The position numbers were made by a program, and so were the translations under genes. A model generated the notes under the pieces. It did no database searches. It saw only the letters and a program-made list of their open reading frames with translations, and was not told where the DNA came from. DNA of 64,000 nucleotides, from contig DCVK01000015.1 of assembly GCA_002335385.1 (NCBI GenBank), forward strand, positions 14,229-78,228. The letters are read 5' to 3'. The stretch comes from Candidatus Aminicenantes bacterium UBA2190. GTDB lineage: Bacteria; Acidobacteriota; Aminicenantia; UBA2199. Shown here piece by piece: positions 61,861-64,000 of the stretch (positions within the stretch are counted from its first letter, which is position 1; every line of letters starts with the position of its first letter).

Positions 61861-63026
61861 CCCTGCGCCTGGCCCTGCGCAACGTGCTGGGCACCGGCAT
61901 CCGTGCCTGGCTCAACGCCCTGATCATCTCCCTGGCCCTGGTGGTCGCGACCTGGAACCAGGGCCTGGTCTCGGGCATGGACGAGCAGGCCGCCCAGGCC
62001 GCGCAGGCCATCGAGTTCGGCGGCGGCCAGTATTGGCAGGAGAAGTACGACCCGTTCGACCCGCTGACACTGGACGAGGCGCACGCGCCGCTGCCCCCCG
62101 CCCTGCAGGCGCTGGTCGACGACGGCCGGGCCGCCGCCGTACTGGTGCTGCAGGGGAGCATCTACCCGCGCGGCCGCATGCGCTCCATCCTGCTCAAGGG
62201 GATCGATCCCGGGCAGCCTATCCTGGATTTTCCGACCGCGAAAATAACCGCCGACGGCGGCGAGCTGCCGGCCCTGATCGGCGGCCGCTTCGCCAAGGCC
62301 GTCGGGCTGGCCCGGGGTGATTCGGTCACGCTGCGCTGGCGCGAGCCGGGCGGTGCCTTCAACGCCCAGGACGCCGCCGTCGCCCACGTAATGAGCACCA
62401 CCGTCGCTTCGATCGACAGCAACCAGCTCTGGCTGCCGCTGGCCAAACTGCAGGAGATGGCGCGGCTGCCGGGCGAGGCCACGCTGGTGGTGCTGGCCCG
62501 GGGCACGCCGCCGCCCGCGGCGCCGCCGGGGTGGACCTTCCGCGACGCCGACTACCTGCTGCGCGACCTGCGCGAGCTGGTCAAGGCCAAGAGCTATGGC
62601 CGCACGATCTTCCTGGTCATCTTTCTTTCGCTGGGCATGCTGGCCATCTTCGACACCCAGGTGCTGGCCATCTTTCGCCGCCGCCGCGAGATCGGCACCC
62701 TGGTCGCCCTGGGCTTCACCCGCGGCCAGGTCATCCGCCTCTTCACCCTGGAAGGAGCCCTGTACGGCGTCCTGGCCGTCATCCTGGGGGCGCTGTACGG
62801 CCTGCCGCTGCTGTGGCTGCAGGCCCGGGCCGGCTTTCCCGTTCCCGCCGGCACCGAGGACATGGGGATCTCCATCGGCGAAAGGATCTACCCGGCTTAC
62901 AGCGCCGGGCTCATCCTGGGGATCGTACTGGTCTCCCTGCTGGTGACGACCGTGGTCAGCCTGCTGCCCACCCGGCGCATCGCCCGCCTCAAGCCCACCG
63001 ACGCCCTGCGCGGGAGGATGTCGTGA
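61854..63026 (+). CDS. ABC permease, FtsX/LolC type
   Basis: 390 residues from GTG 61854, overlapping the ATPase by 7 nt. One N-terminal helix (LNALIISLALVVATWNQGLV), a large periplasmic MacB/LolC-like core (about 40-250), then three helices (IFLVIFLSLGMLAIFDTQVL, YGVLAVILGALYGLPLLWLQ, LILGIVLVSLLVTTVVSLLP). The signature ending ARLKPTDALRG and the coupling segment RRRREIGTLVALGFTRGQVI are classic. Probably pairs with the next permease to form a heterodimer as in LolCDE, moving lipoproteins or lipids from the inner membrane. Confidence 0.92.
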   Translation: MLTLRLALRNVLGTGIRAWLNALIISLALVVATWNQGLVSGMDEQAAQAAQAIEFGGGQYWQEKYDPFDPLTLDEAHAPLPPALQALVDDGRAAAVLVLQGSIYPRGRMRSILLKGIDPGQPILDFPTAKITADGGELPALIGGRFAKAVGLARGDSVTLRWREPGGAFNAQDAAVAHVMSTTVASIDSNQLWLPLAKLQEMARLPGEATLVVLARGTPPPAAPPGWTFRDADYLLRDLRELVKAKSYGRTIFLVIFLSLGMLAIFDTQVLAIFRRRREIGTLVALGFTRGQVIRLFTLEGALYGVLAVILGALYGLPLLWLQARAGFPVPAGTEDMGISIGERIYPAYSAGLILGIVLVSLLVTTVVSLLPTRRIARLKPTDALRGRMS

Positions 63027-64000
63027 TCCGCTTCCTGTGCCTGGGGCTGTGGCGCGACCGCTCGCGCAGCCTGTTCCCGCTGCTCACCGTGGTCTTCGGC
63101 GTCATGCTGACCGTGGTCATGTTCACCTGGATCAAGGGCTTCGAGGTCGGTTTCCTGGCGACCAGCGCCCGCCTCGGCTCGGGGCACGTGGCGGTCATGA
63201 GCCGGGCCTACGCCGACGAGAGGGACCAGCTGCCCAACGACGCGGCCCTGGTCGGGAGCGCCGGGATCATGGAGCGGCTGCGCCGGGATTTTCCCCTTTT
63301 CTCATGGACGCCGCGCATCCATTTCGCCGGCCTGCTCGACGTGCCCGACGAAAAAGGCGAAACCCGGGCCCAGGGCCCGGCCGGGGGCCTGGCCGTCGAC
63401 CTGTTTTCCGCCGGATCGCCCGAGCCGGCCATCCTCGACCTGGAGCCGGCGCTGGTCAGGGGCGCATTGCCGCGCCGGGCGGGGGAGATCCTGCTGGCCG
63501 ACGAATTCGCCGCCAACCTGGGGATCGCTCCCGGCGCAACCGTCACCCTGATCGCCGGCACCATGCATGGCGGCATGGCCACGGCCAACTTCACCGTCGC
63601 CGGCACCTTCCGCTTCGGCGCGCCGGCCATGGACCGCGGCATGATGATCGTGGATCTCGCCGACGCCCGCGCCGCGCTGGACATGGACGACGCCGCCGGC
63701 GAGATCGTCGGCTTCTTTCGCGCCGGCTTCTACGACCGGGAGCAGGCCGAGACCGAGGCGCAACGCTTCAACAGCCTTTTCGCCGCGTCGCAGGATCCCT
63801 TCGCCCCGCGCATGGAAACACTGATCGCCATGAGCGGCATGAGCCAGATGCTGGGCTGGATGGACGCCATGCTGGGCATCATCGTCGTCGTCTTCCTGGC
63901 CGCCATGTTCATCGTGCTGTGGAACACCGGCCTGATGGGCAATATCCGCCGCTACGGCGAGATCGGCGTGCGCCTGGCCATGGGCGAGACCAAGGGGCGG
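63023..64000 (+). CDS. ABC permease, FtsX/LolE type (cut by window end)
   Basis: Open from GTG 63023 (overlapping the previous stop as GTGA) through the last base: 326 residues so far, no stop. N-terminal helix FPLLTVVFGVMLTVVMFTWI, then a MacB-like periplasmic region with GALPRRAGEILLADEFAANL and GIAPGATVTLIAG, then a helix ML-GIIVVVFLAAMFIVLW and the coupling segment NIRRYGEIGVRLAMGETKGR. Two further helices are expected beyond the window. It forms an exporter with the two genes upstream. Confidence 0.9.
   Translation, partial: MIRFLCLGLWRDRSRSLFPLLTVVFGVMLTVVMFTWIKGFEVGFLATSARLGSGHVAVMSRAYADERDQLPNDAALVGSAGIMERLRRDFPLFSWTPRIHFAGLLDVPDEKGETRAQGPAGGLAVDLFSAGSPEPAILDLEPALVRGALPRRAGEILLADEFAANLGIAPGATVTLIAGTMHGGMATANFTVAGTFRFGAPAMDRGMMIVDLADARAALDMDDAAGEIVGFFRAGFYDREQAETEAQRFNSLFAASQDPFAPRMETLIAMSGMSQMLGWMDAMLGIIVVVFLAAMFIVLWNTGLMGNIRRYGEIGVRLAMGETKGR

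Overview
The window is about 64 kb of GC-rich bacterial DNA without rRNA, CRISPR, phage or a complete insertion sequence. Gene content points to a Gram-negative (diderm), probably uncultured lineage. It includes outer-membrane barrels, LolA-like and LolCDE-like proteins, lipoproteins, a DUF5916 barrel protein, giant modular secreted proteins, Xre/BlaI regulators and many small predicted periplasmic enzymes. My best guess is Candidatus Aminicenantes or a neighbouring Acidobacteriota-like group. This is inferred from gene style, not from a marker gene.

Layout. 1-8.9 kb: two giant secreted proteins in tandem on the minus strand (a GloVer-repeat protein cut by the window edge, and a caspase-domain protein). 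They lie divergent from an FHA/sigma-54 activator; a sigma-54 promoter and an upstream palindrome sit between them. 9-12.3 kb: a DUF3795 protein and a coupled operon of a small membrane protein, an Xre regulator and two zinc-free MDR oxidoreductases. 12.4-17.9 kb: a four-gene operon (radical SAM/SPASM, membrane protein, ATC-hydrolase-like protein, GMC oxidoreductase with a 4Cys motif), a secreted protein and three decayed gene remnants. 17.9-32.4 kb: single genes and short operons (thioredoxin-domain YyaL-like protein, alpha/beta hydrolase, saccharopine-dehydrogenase-like protein, GreA, CPBP protease, OM protein, PPOX protein, cupin, beta-propeller, glycosyltransferase 39, LURP-one lipoprotein). 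The spacers between them hold REP-like elements. 32.9-39.2 kb: a BlaI/M56 pair with a dual operator, then secreted phosphatase, NTF2-like, LolA-like and redoxin genes. 39.7-47.4 kb: a third giant modular protein (kelch, LRR, FN3) and a DUF5916 protein. 47.6-64 kb: housekeeping and envelope genes (ComEC, AP-superfamily enzyme with two partners, M28 peptidase, EF-P, HExxH protein, signal peptidase I, tRNA-Val, 2-hydroxyacid dehydrogenase, RsmA, OM barrel and a LolCDE-like ABC exporter running off the end).

Three themes link the region. First, the three giant proteins share one C-terminal cassette: two Kre9/KNH-like beta domains and a derivative of an SGNH-like domain. Second, several genes lacking a Shine-Dalgarno have a -10 element 6-9 nt before the start codon, which predicts leaderless or near-leaderless mRNAs. 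Third, spacers carry repeated small elements (GGGGACGG-type and CCCGTGGAGACCTG-type motifs, GC hairpins, degenerate microsatellite tracts) and remnants of genes that are intact elsewhere in the window.

All functions are read from motifs and family memory; no database search was run. Residue positions inside large proteins are approximate.
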